NCBI GenBank assembly: GCA_937921505.1
Contig: CAKZUB010000014.1
Span: 45,680 to 109,679, forward strand
Origin: an uncultured Clostridia bacterium
GTDB lineage: Bacteria > Bacillota > Clostridia > Lachnospirales > Cellulosilyticaceae
DNA length: 64,000 nucleotides
Direction: 5' to 3'
Below the pieces are notes generated by a model. The model made no database searches. It was not told where the DNA came from and saw nothing but the letters and a program-made list of their open reading frames with translations. Shown here in pieces: positions 1 through 7,994 of the stretch (position 1 is the stretch's first letter; every line of letters starts with the position of its first letter). A program made the position numbers and the translations under genes.

Positions 1-53
1 TCTACAAACTGAACTTGTAAATTGAAATGATTTTAATCTAAGAAATTAATCAA

Positions 54-296
54 TCACTTTGCAAGCTTTTCAACTATTTTAACAATCTCTTTTGGTTTAA
101 GCACCTTTCCAAAAGCCACTACTTTCTCATCAATAACAAGTCCTGGTGTAGACATTACGCCATACTTGGCAATATCTCCAAAATCAGTTACTTTTTCAAC
201 CTCAGCTTCAATGTTAAGTGTTCTTAATGCCTCTTTTGTATTTTCTGCAAGTGTCATGCAGCTTTTGCACCCAGATCCTAAAATTTTTATTTTCAT
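54..296 (-). CDS. Small thioredoxin-fold redox-disulfide protein
   Basis: A protein of about 80 residues with a thioredoxin-like fold and a CxxC pair (GCKSC, near residues 10-13), of the small redox-active disulfide family that often sits beside DUF318 permeases. The conserved cis-proline loop is seen as STPGLVID. The start is placed at the second of two in-frame ATGs because AAAGGAGAG then lies at normal spacing; the upstream ATG at 302 is only 3 bases from the ribosome-binding site. It is the last gene of a minus-strand operon after the permease and the ArsR regulator, which suggests a thiol step in metal, metalloid or thiol-compound handling. The substrate is not known. Confidence 0.85.
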   Translation of the reverse strand: MKIKILGSGCKSCMTLAENTKEALRTLNIEAEVEKVTDFGDIAKYGVMSTPGLVIDEKVVAFGKVLKPKEIVKIVEKLAK

Positions 297-356
297 AGTC
301 ATTCTCTCCTTTAAATTTTAAATTCTATCTATCCTTTTTATTATCTTTGCAAGCTT

Positions 357-1370
357 CTATTTAAATAAATAATCAAAGAAATTAAACACATACCCAATAA
401 AAATAATTCCAAATGATACAATGCCTACAAATGCGACTAATAACTTAGGTTTTACTGCCTTTCTAAGCATAATAACTGATGGGAGCGATAGGGCTGTTAC
501 ACTCATCATCAAGGCTAATATGGTTCCCACGCCTACCCCTTTATAAAACAAAGCTTCTGCTACAGGTATCGTTCCAAAAATATCAGCATACATTGGAATA
601 CCAACAGCTGTTGCAATCAGTACAGAAAACGGATTATTTTCTCCAAGAATAAATTCAATGAGGTTTTGTGGTACTACATTATGAATAAGTGCACCAATAC
701 CTACACCAATAAGCACATACATCCATACCTTTTTAACCGTAAATAGCATTTGATCTCTTGCAAAGACTACTCTTTCTTTTTTAGTGAGATCAGGAGCATC
801 AATATCTACTGAGGTACCTGTTTTAATATATTGCTCTACATATTTCTCCATACCCAATTTATCAATAAGCGTACCTCCAAGAACAGCAAGTATAATCCCA
901 ACAACAACGTATGCTACAGCTATCTTTAAACCAAATATACTAATAAGTAAAAGAAAGGCTGCAAGGTCAACAAGAGGCGAGGATATAAGGAATGAGAAAG
1001 TAACGCCTACAGGAAGCCCTGCATTGGTAAACCCAATAAATAGCGGTATAGAGGAACAAGAACAAAAAGGTGTTAGAGTGCCAAGCAATGCCCCTACTAT
1101 ATTTGCTTTGATCCCTTTAAATCTTCCTATAATCTTCTTGGTTTTCTCAGGTGGAAAATAGCTTTGTATATAAGAGACCATAAAAATAAGTGTTGCAAGC
1201 AAAATAAGTATTTTTATTGTATCATAGATAAAAAATTGTAAGCTCCCACCATACCATGTACTCATATCTATTCCAAACGTTTGCAGTAGTAAACCTGTGG
1301 CGTCATTTAGCCACTTCATGCCGAGTATCTGATTTTGAAAAAATTTCCAAACTAAAGCTATACTATTCAT
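357..1370 (-). CDS. DUF318/UPF0718-type permease
   Basis: A 337-residue integral membrane protein with about eight hydrophobic segments. The segment TPFCSCSSIPLFIGF near residues 100-115 is the hallmark cysteine/serine-rich motif of the DUF318 permease family, which includes ArsP-type organoarsenical exporters. Length is normal for the family. It lies between an ArsR-type regulator (18 bases upstream) and a small thioredoxin-like protein (about 60 bases downstream), all on the same strand. Export of a metalloid or thiol-linked compound is inferred from the family and the ArsR neighbour; the actual substrate cannot be read from the sequence. Confidence 0.85.
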   Translation of the reverse strand: MNSIALVWKFFQNQILGMKWLNDATGLLLQTFGIDMSTWYGGSLQFFIYDTIKILILLATLIFMVSYIQSYFPPEKTKKIIGRFKGIKANIVGALLGTLTPFCSCSSIPLFIGFTNAGLPVGVTFSFLISSPLVDLAAFLLLISIFGLKIAVAYVVVGIILAVLGGTLIDKLGMEKYVEQYIKTGTSVDIDAPDLTKKERVVFARDQMLFTVKKVWMYVLIGVGIGALIHNVVPQNLIEFILGENNPFSVLIATAVGIPMYADIFGTIPVAEALFYKGVGVGTILALMMSVTALSLPSVIMLRKAVKPKLLVAFVGIVSFGIIFIGYVFNFFDYLFK

Positions 1371-1387
1371 ACCCTTTCTCCCCTTTT

Positions 1388-1684
1388 TTAGTCTTTTTTA
1401 ACTCCTACTACTTCTTCTTCGAATTTTAAAACAGCTCTTAAATCATTTATTCTCTTCTCATTTAAACTATACTTCATCCAAGCACCTTCTCTTCTTGCAT
1501 AAATGAGTCCACTTTCTGTTAATAACTTCATATGATAGGAAAGCGTGGGCTGCGTAATATTAAAACTTTCTAGAATCTTACATGCACACAACTCCCCTTC
1601 ATATAACATATGAATAATTTTAAGTCTTGTCTCATCTGCAAGTGCTTTAAACATCGGAACATATTCTGCATAGCTGTAATTCAT
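1388..1684 (-). CDS. ArsR/SmtB-family metal-responsive repressor
   Basis: A 98-residue winged-helix regulator. It has the ArsR signature FKALADETRLKIIHML near the N-terminus followed by ELCACKILE, in which Cys33 and Cys35 occupy the position of the ELCVCDL metal- or metalloid-binding motif in helix 3. The recognition helix is QPTLSYHMKLLTESGL. AGGAGG is well spaced from the ATG. It is first in the operon with the permease and redox protein and probably represses it. Candidate operator repeats overlap its predicted transcription start. Confidence 0.9.
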   Translation of the reverse strand: MNYSYAEYVPMFKALADETRLKIIHMLYEGELCACKILESFNITQPTLSYHMKLLTESGLIYARREGAWMKYSLNEKRINDLRAVLKFEEEVVGVKKD

Positions 1685-1753
1685 ACTATTACCTCCTATT
1701 TTTTTAGTAAAAACTGTCTACTTATATATATGCTTCTCTATGTGATTTATAAC

Positions 1754-1812
1754 TATCTATGATATAGATAAATATCTATGTATAATATATCCTACATATA
1801 AACATTTGTCTA
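1754..1812 (-). promoter_or_regulatory. arsR operon promoter with three-arm inverted-repeat operator
   Basis: On the minus strand, TAGACA (1807-1812) and TATATT (1784-1789) are 17 bases apart, a plausible sigma-A promoter. Just downstream, over the expected start site, the plus strand carries three 7-base arms: TATCTAT (1754-1760), ATAGATA (1764-1770) and TATCTAT (1773-1779). The first two and the last two each form a perfect inverted repeat, with spacers of 3 and 2 bases. This placement suits an ArsR-type repressor. Confidence 0.65.
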
Positions 1813-2152
1813 TATATAGGCTATACAATTTTATATTCTGATGCTTCAAAACACAAAGCCCCAAACCTAGGTTGTTTTCTAAGTTTGGGGAATAATAGAC
1901 TTCTTACTAACACCTCTTATATTGGAGTTGTTGGCTAAATGGACTAACCCTCTTATTTTTACTATAATCTTTTCATATTTACCTAAGTTTATACTTCTTC
2001 CTGGATCTCATGACTATTCTTGCTCTAGAAAAAATCAAAAAATAAATTATTTGAGACTTTCTTTATTTAAGACAGATTTAAGATTACAATAGGGTCGTTT
2101 TAAGTTTGTTCTGCTACAATAGTTATTAGAAATGTTACGTGGAGGAGATAAA
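1813..2152. other. Intergenic stretch with one hairpin
   Basis: I see no gene here. A hairpin with arms CCCCAAACCTAG (1859-1870) and CTAAGTTTGGGG (1879-1890) has only a weak T-run on the minus side. The ribosome-binding site GGAGGAG (2141-2147) of the following peptidase gene is at the right edge. Confidence 0.5.
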
Positions 2153-3640
2153 ATGATATTTTCAACAAATAAATCCAGCTTAATTCCCATCGATACCCTC
2201 ATTCTGTTTACTGTAGTATGTCTGCTTCTGACAATTATTTTATTCATTTTAGTCAACATTAAAATAAGGTATAAAAGCAAAAAAATAATGCGTTTTTGGA
2301 ATGTGGCTTGCTTGTTTACTATGGGTATACTCTTTAGTGGTGGTGTGTTTGGAAAATTTGTAGATGTAAAAACTGCTGAACGCAGAACATACACTCAAAA
2401 AGATTTAACACAGGACTTGAAACAATTAGAAAACTGTATTATGAAAGAAAACCCCTTCTATTTTTCAGATAGAGAGAGCTTAAGTCAACTTTTCTTAACC
2501 GCCTATGAAAAAATCGAAGATGGCATGACAGAACTAGATTTTTACCGTTTAGTTAATCCCATGATTGTAGAGGTTGGCTGTGGACATACTAACCTTTCTA
2601 TTTCAGAAGCTTTAGTACGTAATAGAGAGAAGTCAGCAAAATTCTTTCCATTAAAAGTAACACTTGTAGATAATGAGCTCTATGTACTAGAAGATGATAC
2701 TGCAAAGGGTATCAGTGCTGGTGATAAGATAAAGTCCATTAACGGAAAAACTAGTGATGAAATTATTGATACCTTAATGAAAAATATTAGCCATGACAGC
2801 ATCATCGAAGCAAAGCCCCGTTATATTCTAAGTAAGCATTTTAACAGTAGATTCTATGACTTTGTAGATAACTCTGAGAGCTTTCATGTTAAGTTAATGC
2901 GTAGAGATGGTTCTTCAAATACAGCTGATTTACAGGCAAAGCCTCGTCAAGAGTTTAATACAACTGCTTGGGGACTTCATTTTGCTGAATATCAAGATAG
3001 TAATTATTATGAAAGTATGATCTATGAAGATTACGCCGTATTAACTATTCATTGTTTTGCTCCAGAAAAACAAAACAAATTTGATGATTATATCAACGAA
3101 TTCTTTTTGAAACTTAGAGAACAAAATATTTCCAAGTTAATTATAGACTTAAGAGGAAATTATGGTGGTTCGCCTTTTATGGCAAAAACTCTACTCTCAC
3201 ATTTAATCACAGAACAAACGAGCTATTTCAATTGTGATTTACCACGTCTTCATAACTTACTAGGTTTTCAAAAACCTATTTCTCCTGCTGAATCTCCATT
3301 TGACGGTGACTTAGTTGTTTTAATTGATGGTGCATGTTTCTCAACAACAGCTCATTTTTGTTCACTCATTAAACATCATAATTTAGGAACCTTCGTAGGA
3401 AGTGAAACTGGTGGAACATATGTCTGTACAGATAGTTCAAAGGATACTGTTCTTAAGTCTACACGTATGCGCTTACATTATTCTACCCTGACTTATAAAG
3501 TCTTAGGACAGGGGTTATCAAAAAACAGTGGGATCTTGCCCGATCTAAGTATTTCACCTTCTATAGAAAATTTACTTTATAATAAAGACATTGCCATGGA
3601 AAGAACCTTGCAAATATTAACAGAAGCTAAAAAAGACTAA
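2153..3640 (+). CDS. Membrane-anchored S41-family (tail-specific type) peptidase
   Basis: About 495 residues. Two hydrophobic segments near the N-terminus (roughly residues 8-30 and 45-60) anchor an extracellular part. A PDZ-like portion (residues about 165-205, ISAGDKIKSINGKTSDEII) precedes an S41 serine peptidase domain. There YAVLTIHCF, LIIDLRGNYGG and IDGACFSTTAHFCSLI give the nucleophile-serine region, and FVGSETGGTY the conserved glycine-rich loop. The start was chosen at the ATG at 2153, 5 bases after GGAGGAG; an upstream in-frame ATG at 2132 has no ribosome-binding site. It is monocistronic. A second, broken copy of the 3' end of such a gene lies at 9585-9638. Confidence 0.8.
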   Translation: MIFSTNKSSLIPIDTLILFTVVCLLLTIILFILVNIKIRYKSKKIMRFWNVACLFTMGILFSGGVFGKFVDVKTAERRTYTQKDLTQDLKQLENCIMKENPFYFSDRESLSQLFLTAYEKIEDGMTELDFYRLVNPMIVEVGCGHTNLSISEALVRNREKSAKFFPLKVTLVDNELYVLEDDTAKGISAGDKIKSINGKTSDEIIDTLMKNISHDSIIEAKPRYILSKHFNSRFYDFVDNSESFHVKLMRRDGSSNTADLQAKPRQEFNTTAWGLHFAEYQDSNYYESMIYEDYAVLTIHCFAPEKQNKFDDYINEFFLKLREQNISKLIIDLRGNYGGSPFMAKTLLSHLITEQTSYFNCDLPRLHNLLGFQKPISPAESPFDGDLVVLIDGACFSTTAHFCSLIKHHNLGTFVGSETGGTYVCTDSSKDTVLKSTRMRLHYSTLTYKVLGQGLSKNSGILPDLSISPSIENLLYNKDIAMERTLQILTEAKKD

Positions 3641-3692
3641 TGTTAATCTATCTATGAAATATTTAATCGAAAAATATTTACTTATTAGTACC

Positions 3693-3776
3693 GAAGTTAC
3701 TTATTGTAAGTTATTTATGGTACTTACTATAAGTTACTTATGGTAATTTGACAAAGTATACATAGTATGGCATAAT
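3693..3776 (+). promoter_or_regulatory. lacI-type gene promoter with three tandem operator-like repeats
   Basis: TTGACA (3748-3753) and CATAAT (3771-3776) are separated by 17 bases, a near-consensus promoter. Directly upstream are three imperfect copies of AAGTTAYTTATKGTA, at 3693-3708, 3707-3722 and 3730-3745. The last contains the perfect 13-base palindrome ATAAGT-T-ACTTAT (3729-3741). They are candidate binding sites for the LacI-family protein encoded next. Confidence 0.65.
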
Positions 3777-3879
3777 AATCCCAACATCAACGGAGTTTTA
3801 TACATACCTTTTATGTACCAAGCCATTGATACCCATGATATTTTATTGATTGAAATTATTGATAGGTAGGTTAAAACAA

Positions 3880-4896
3880 ATGAATGGAACACACAAAACC
3901 ACTATGCAGGATATCGCAAACGAATTGAAAATTACTAAAGTGTCAGTTTCCAAAGCTTTATCAGGGCAATCAGGGGTAAGTGATGAACTAAGAGATAAAA
4001 TAGTAAATACTGCCCAAAAGTTAGGTTACAAAAACAAAACATTTCATAAACAAAAGGCAACTTACAAATTTGCATTTATAGTCGCAAAGAGATTTTTTTT
4101 AGAGACAGATAAGTTTTATAATGTTATATTTTATTACTTAAATAAACGTTGTATGGCACTAGGCCATGAACTTGTTTCTATAGTAGTTAATGACTATGAA
4201 GAAAGAACAAACACCATTTCTGATATTATACAAAATAGGGTTATAGATGGCATTTTTCTTGTTGGTGAAATAGACTCTGCCTATATTACTAAAATAAAAA
4301 CTTTTAATATACCCTTTGTAGCTATAGATTTTTATAAACCTGATTTAGAAATGGATTGTATTATAACAGATAACTTCTTCCTAGGTTTTCAAGCTTCACA
4401 ATATCTCATACAAAGAGGGCATAAAGATATAGGTTTTGTAGGTGATATTAATCAGACATCAAGTGTCATAGATAGGTATTTTGGCTTTCAGCGGGGGATG
4501 TCTATCTATCATTTTAACATTAATAAGGAATGGGTTTTTTCTAATAACGATTATATAACCGGAAACTATCATTTAGATTTAGATTTACCCGCATGCTTGC
4601 CTACAGCTTTTATTTGTCATTGCGATATGTCCGCTTATTATTTAATACAAACATTAAAAAAAAGAAACATTTCTGTTCCTAATGATATTTCAATAGTAAG
4701 TTTTGATAATACCGATCTTAGTAAACTGACTATACCACCACTTACGACAATTGAGATAGATAAGTCTGATATGGCTGCAAAAGCAATTACTACCCTTATT
4801 TATAAAATAGAAAAATCTAATGTTTTAACGCAAAGAGTGTATACTCGTACTAAACTCATTGAAAGAGAATCAGTAAACTGTTTAACTAATAGATAA
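3880..4896 (+). CDS. LacI-family transcriptional regulator
   Basis: About 338 residues. The N-terminal helix-turn-helix reads TMQDIANELKITKVSVSKAL, followed by the LacI hinge and a periplasmic-binding-protein-like sugar-sensing core with the typical RGHKDIGFVGD and DISIVSFDN motifs. The ATG at 3880 is preceded by AGGTAGG; an upstream in-frame TTG at 3850 is less convincing. It faces the convergent GH130/ABC operon and most probably represses it in response to a manno-oligosaccharide or similar ligand. The ligand is inferred from the neighbours only. Confidence 0.85.
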   Translation: MNGTHKTTMQDIANELKITKVSVSKALSGQSGVSDELRDKIVNTAQKLGYKNKTFHKQKATYKFAFIVAKRFFLETDKFYNVIFYYLNKRCMALGHELVSIVVNDYEERTNTISDIIQNRVIDGIFLVGEIDSAYITKIKTFNIPFVAIDFYKPDLEMDCIITDNFFLGFQASQYLIQRGHKDIGFVGDINQTSSVIDRYFGFQRGMSIYHFNINKEWVFSNNDYITGNYHLDLDLPACLPTAFICHCDMSAYYLIQTLKKRNISVPNDISIVSFDNTDLSKLTIPPLTTIEIDKSDMAAKAITTLIYKIEKSNVLTQRVYTRTKLIERESVNCLTNR

Positions 4897-4954
4897 AAGG
4901 AACTCCTCCTATATTTTGAAAATTAAATTCAAAATATAGGAGGAGTTCTCCTTT
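4895..4954. terminator. Bidirectional terminator, 21-bp perfect stem
   Basis: Arms at 4900-4920 and 4928-4948 are perfectly complementary around a 7-base loop, with CCTTTAT on the right and the matching A-rich side on the left. It separates the convergent lacI-type gene and the GH130 gene. Confidence 0.9.
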
Positions 4955-4968
4955 ATATCATTATAGTT

Positions 4969-6015
4969 TTATATTTCTAAGTTTTTATAAATATCATCAA
5001 TACTAATATCAACGCAAGCTATAGAGTCATCAGCTGCACCGTAATAAATACGTACAAAATCTTTATATTCTAATAATCCACAGCTAAAGACGACATTTCC
5101 AAAAAAACCTTTAAGCTCGTACTCTTCTGTAGGTTCAACCAACGGCTTTATACTTCTTTTTATTACTATTTCGGGATTATATTTGTCAAGCAGCATAGCG
5201 CCTAGACAATACCTATTATCATGTGTTGCTCCATGATAGATTTCAATAAACCCCTTTTCCGTTAAAAATGGAATAGCACTTGCACCTATTCTACAACTAT
5301 CCCACTTGTTTTCACGAACACTAGCTATTAGCTTGTGACCGCCCCAACATACTAGATCATTCGACTGAGCAATCCACATATTAGGTGCTGAAAAATCAGA
5401 TGTTGACGGACGATGTAGGGCATAGTATTTACCACTGAACTTTTTTGGGAAAATAGCAACATCTTTATTATCTGGATGAAAAATATTTCCCATATCTTCA
5501 TAAGTTTTAAAATCTTTAGTCTTAACTAACTTAGTTACAATACCATAGTTAGATGCACCCGAAAAACTAATGTAGTAAATATCATCTATTTTTGTTATGC
5601 GCGGATCCTCTATCCCAAAAGTGGTATATTCATCAAATGCTTGGATAAAAGGTTTGTCTTCAATTTCAAAATCAAAACCATTGTCACTAAACCCAAGTCT
5701 CAGATGCGATATTGATGTTAAGTAACATTTATCATGCTTTGACTTTATTACTCTCCTATCTGAAAAATCATAATTCTTATCGTTAGCATCGAATTCTCTT
5801 AACATTATCCTCTTTTTTTGCACATCATAAATAGGTGCTATTACTTTTGATGGATCATCATTAATAGGTACTTCTGCGACTCTCATTAATAAAACAGTTT
5901 TACCCCTATACTCTGTAACACCCGGATTAAATACACCCAATATTTTATAATTTTCTAAAGACGGCTTAAGATCACTTACCTTAATAATAGGATTCTTTTC
6001 GCATTTTTTGTTCAC
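4969..6015 (-). CDS. Glycoside phosphorylase/hydrolase family GH130
   Basis: A 348-residue five-bladed beta-propeller enzyme of family GH130, whose characterised members phosphorolyse beta-1,4-mannosyl linkages (mannosyl-glucose, mannobiose or longer manno-oligosaccharides). Visible family features are FNPGVTEYRGKTVLLMRV at the N-terminus and GIEDPRITKIDDIYYISFSG near residues 125-145, containing the conserved acidic and arginine residues. The start is GTG with AAAGGGG upstream. No signal peptide is seen, so it acts in the cytoplasm. It is the last gene of an operon with a sugar ABC importer, which fits import of a mannoside followed by phosphorolysis. The exact substrate is open. Confidence 0.85.
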   Translation of the reverse strand: MNKKCEKNPIIKVSDLKPSLENYKILGVFNPGVTEYRGKTVLLMRVAEVPINDDPSKVIAPIYDVQKKRIMLREFDANDKNYDFSDRRVIKSKHDKCYLTSISHLRLGFSDNGFDFEIEDKPFIQAFDEYTTFGIEDPRITKIDDIYYISFSGASNYGIVTKLVKTKDFKTYEDMGNIFHPDNKDVAIFPKKFSGKYYALHRPSTSDFSAPNMWIAQSNDLVCWGGHKLIASVRENKWDSCRIGASAIPFLTEKGFIEIYHGATHDNRYCLGAMLLDKYNPEIVIKRSIKPLVEPTEEYELKGFFGNVVFSCGLLEYKDFVRIYYGAADDSIACVDISIDDIYKNLEI

Positions 6016-6020
6016 TCTAT

Positions 6021-6920
6021 CTACCCCTTTATACCACTCATTTTTATTCCCTCTACTAATCTTTTCTGACCTAAGAAAAATACAATAAGTGGCGGTACTA
6101 ACGCTAGTACAGATGCCGCCATAAGAGCACCCCAGTTAATTTCTTTAAGTGAATTAAACATGGCAAGTCCTAGCTGTAAAGTATACTTTTCATAAGAGTT
6201 AAGAAATAGTAAAGGGCCAAGCAAGTCATTCCAAGCACCCATAAATGACCATATGCCAATAGTAACAAGGGCTGGTTTTGATATAGGCATAATTATTTTC
6301 CAAAAGATCTGCCAGCTAGTAGCTCCATCCATAAACGCTGATTCATCTAGAGCTTTTGGGATAGAAGTAAAGTACATTCTTAAAAAAAATATAAAAGTAG
6401 CAGCTCCCCCAAAATATGATGCCCACGCTAAAGGAAAGTAAGTATTAATTAGCCCTAGTTTTGAAAACATAATATATGAAGGCAGTATAGTTGCCTCACC
6501 TGGAATCATCAGTGTAGATAATAACATCATAAACAAGAACCTTTTACTCTTAAACTCAAACCTACTAAACCCATATGCAACAATAGCGGATACAAAAACC
6601 TCGCCACCTAGCCTTACAATCGCTATATAGGATGTATTTAGAAAATATCTTGCAAAAGGAATAAGTGTAACAGCTTGTACATAATTTTGAATTTCTAATG
6701 TTTTAGGAATCCACTGCGGAGGTATAGAAAATATATCATCACGGATTTTTAATGAAGTAGATAGCATCCAAAGTAATGGTATAATAGTCCAAGCACAACC
6801 TAATAAAGTGACAAGATGCGTTACAGTGAGCCTTAAGATTCTTTTTATATTTAATCTTTTATTGGGCATTTTATGCAGCATTTTATGTGCTAATTTTTCA
6901 TCTTGTATTTTTCCAACCAT
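6021..6920 (-). CDS. Carbohydrate ABC transporter permease (MalG type)
   Basis: About 299 residues and six membrane segments, with the cytoplasmic EAA loop seen as ALDESAFMDGATSWQIFWKI that contacts the ATPase. It is of the MalG/CUT1 type. The start was placed at an ATG 8 bases after GAGG; an upstream GTG at 6929 overlaps the preceding gene by four bases and is the alternative. It pairs with the MalF-type permease just upstream. No ATPase gene is present in the operon, so a shared MsmK-type ATPase encoded elsewhere probably energises it. Confidence 0.9.
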   Translation of the reverse strand: MVGKIQDEKLAHKMLHKMPNKRLNIKRILRLTVTHLVTLLGCAWTIIPLLWMLSTSLKIRDDIFSIPPQWIPKTLEIQNYVQAVTLIPFARYFLNTSYIAIVRLGGEVFVSAIVAYGFSRFEFKSKRFLFMMLLSTLMIPGEATILPSYIMFSKLGLINTYFPLAWASYFGGAATFIFFLRMYFTSIPKALDESAFMDGATSWQIFWKIIMPISKPALVTIGIWSFMGAWNDLLGPLLFLNSYEKYTLQLGLAMFNSLKEINWGALMAASVLALVPPLIVFFLGQKRLVEGIKMSGIKG

Positions 6921-6925
6921 TATAA

Positions 6926-7861
6926 TCACCTCTTTTTCACTTTTTTTGCCTTTTCTTTATTTTCGTACTCATAGTACACCCATGCCCCGAAAGATTTAAA
7001 AACAATGAGTGTCAAAAATAAAATAAATAAAACTAATACCCAAGCTAGAGCAGAAGCGTAACCCATCTTACTAAATTTAAATGCATTATTATAAACATAA
7101 AGCATATAAAACTGCTTGCCGCCTAAAATGTAGTTTGTATTAAATTGCCTTAAAGAGCCTATTATATTCATAATCATATTATAAAATAAAATAGGAGTCA
7201 TCATAGGCAAAGTGATACTCACAAGCCTTGGCCACCAGCCTGCCCCGTCAATAGTTGCTGACTCGTAAAGTTCTTGTGGTATATCTTTTAAACCAACAAG
7301 ATAAGTAAGCATGCCTCCGCCAGCACCCCATATAGCTATCATGATATAGGATGGTAAAATCCATTTAGTATTTCCCAGCCAGTTTGGCCCAGTTATTCCG
7401 AAGTTCGCAAGAAGTTGATTTAGTAAACCAAACTTAGGGTCAAGTATCCAACGCCACATCATAGCAACTGCAACGCCTGAAACTACTGCCGGTAAATAAA
7501 ATATAGTGCGATAAATAGATAATCCTTTTATTTCTGTATTTAACAGCATTGCAATAAAAAATGAGGCTGTCATACCAAGGACTATAGAAAAAACAGCATA
7601 TGATAAAGTATCTTTTACCACAACATAAAACGTAGGATCATTAAAAATATTTATAAAATTTTGCATACCAATAAACTTAGGATCACCAATTATCGGCCAC
7701 TCTGTAAACCCTAAATAAACAGACATGCCTAAGGGGAAAAGTCCAAATAGAGTAAATCCAATTATCCAAGGCATAACATAAAGCAAACCTTGATTTTCTT
7801 TTATAAAGTTTTTTAAAGTATTTTTTTTGACATCTCTTGATGCAGAGGATTTCATAATCAT
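6926..7861 (-). CDS. Carbohydrate ABC transporter permease (MalF type)
   Basis: A 311-residue inner-membrane permease with six predicted segments and the EAA loop ELYESATIDGAGWWPRLVSI near residues 200-220. It is of the MalF/CUT1 family. It forms the channel with the next gene and receives sugar from the lipoprotein encoded upstream. GGAGG precedes two close ATGs (7861 and 7855), and either may be used. A strong hairpin lies between the binding-protein gene and this one. Confidence 0.9.
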   Translation of the reverse strand: MIMKSSASRDVKKNTLKNFIKENQGLLYVMPWIIGFTLFGLFPLGMSVYLGFTEWPIIGDPKFIGMQNFINIFNDPTFYVVVKDTLSYAVFSIVLGMTASFFIAMLLNTEIKGLSIYRTIFYLPAVVSGVAVAMMWRWILDPKFGLLNQLLANFGITGPNWLGNTKWILPSYIMIAIWGAGGGMLTYLVGLKDIPQELYESATIDGAGWWPRLVSITLPMMTPILFYNMIMNIIGSLRQFNTNYILGGKQFYMLYVYNNAFKFSKMGYASALAWVLVLFILFLTLIVFKSFGAWVYYEYENKEKAKKVKKR

Positions 7862-7871
7862 TTACCTCCCG

Positions 7872-7927
7872 TATAATAAAAAGTTCGAGATATATTAGTT
7901 AGAGTAAAAAACTAATACACTCGAACT
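7872..7927 (-). terminator. Intra-operon attenuator between binding protein and permeases
   Basis: Arms AGTTCGAG (7882-7889) and CTCGAACT (7920-7927) are extended inward by a second paired segment ending in TTAGTT/AACTAA. On the minus strand the stem is followed by TTTTATTA. Partial termination here would leave the binding protein made in excess over the permeases, a common arrangement in sugar ABC operons. Confidence 0.8.
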
Positions 7928-7994
7928 CTTTTCAGTTTAGTCATATAATAATTTTAAGAAATAAGTATATTTTAGATTTAAAACGAGTCTATGT

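Noticed and set aside
2047..2394. 115-codon minus frame overlapping the start of the S41 peptidase gene
   Set aside because: The plus-strand peptidase has a strong ribosome-binding site and domain matches; the minus frame is a shadow.
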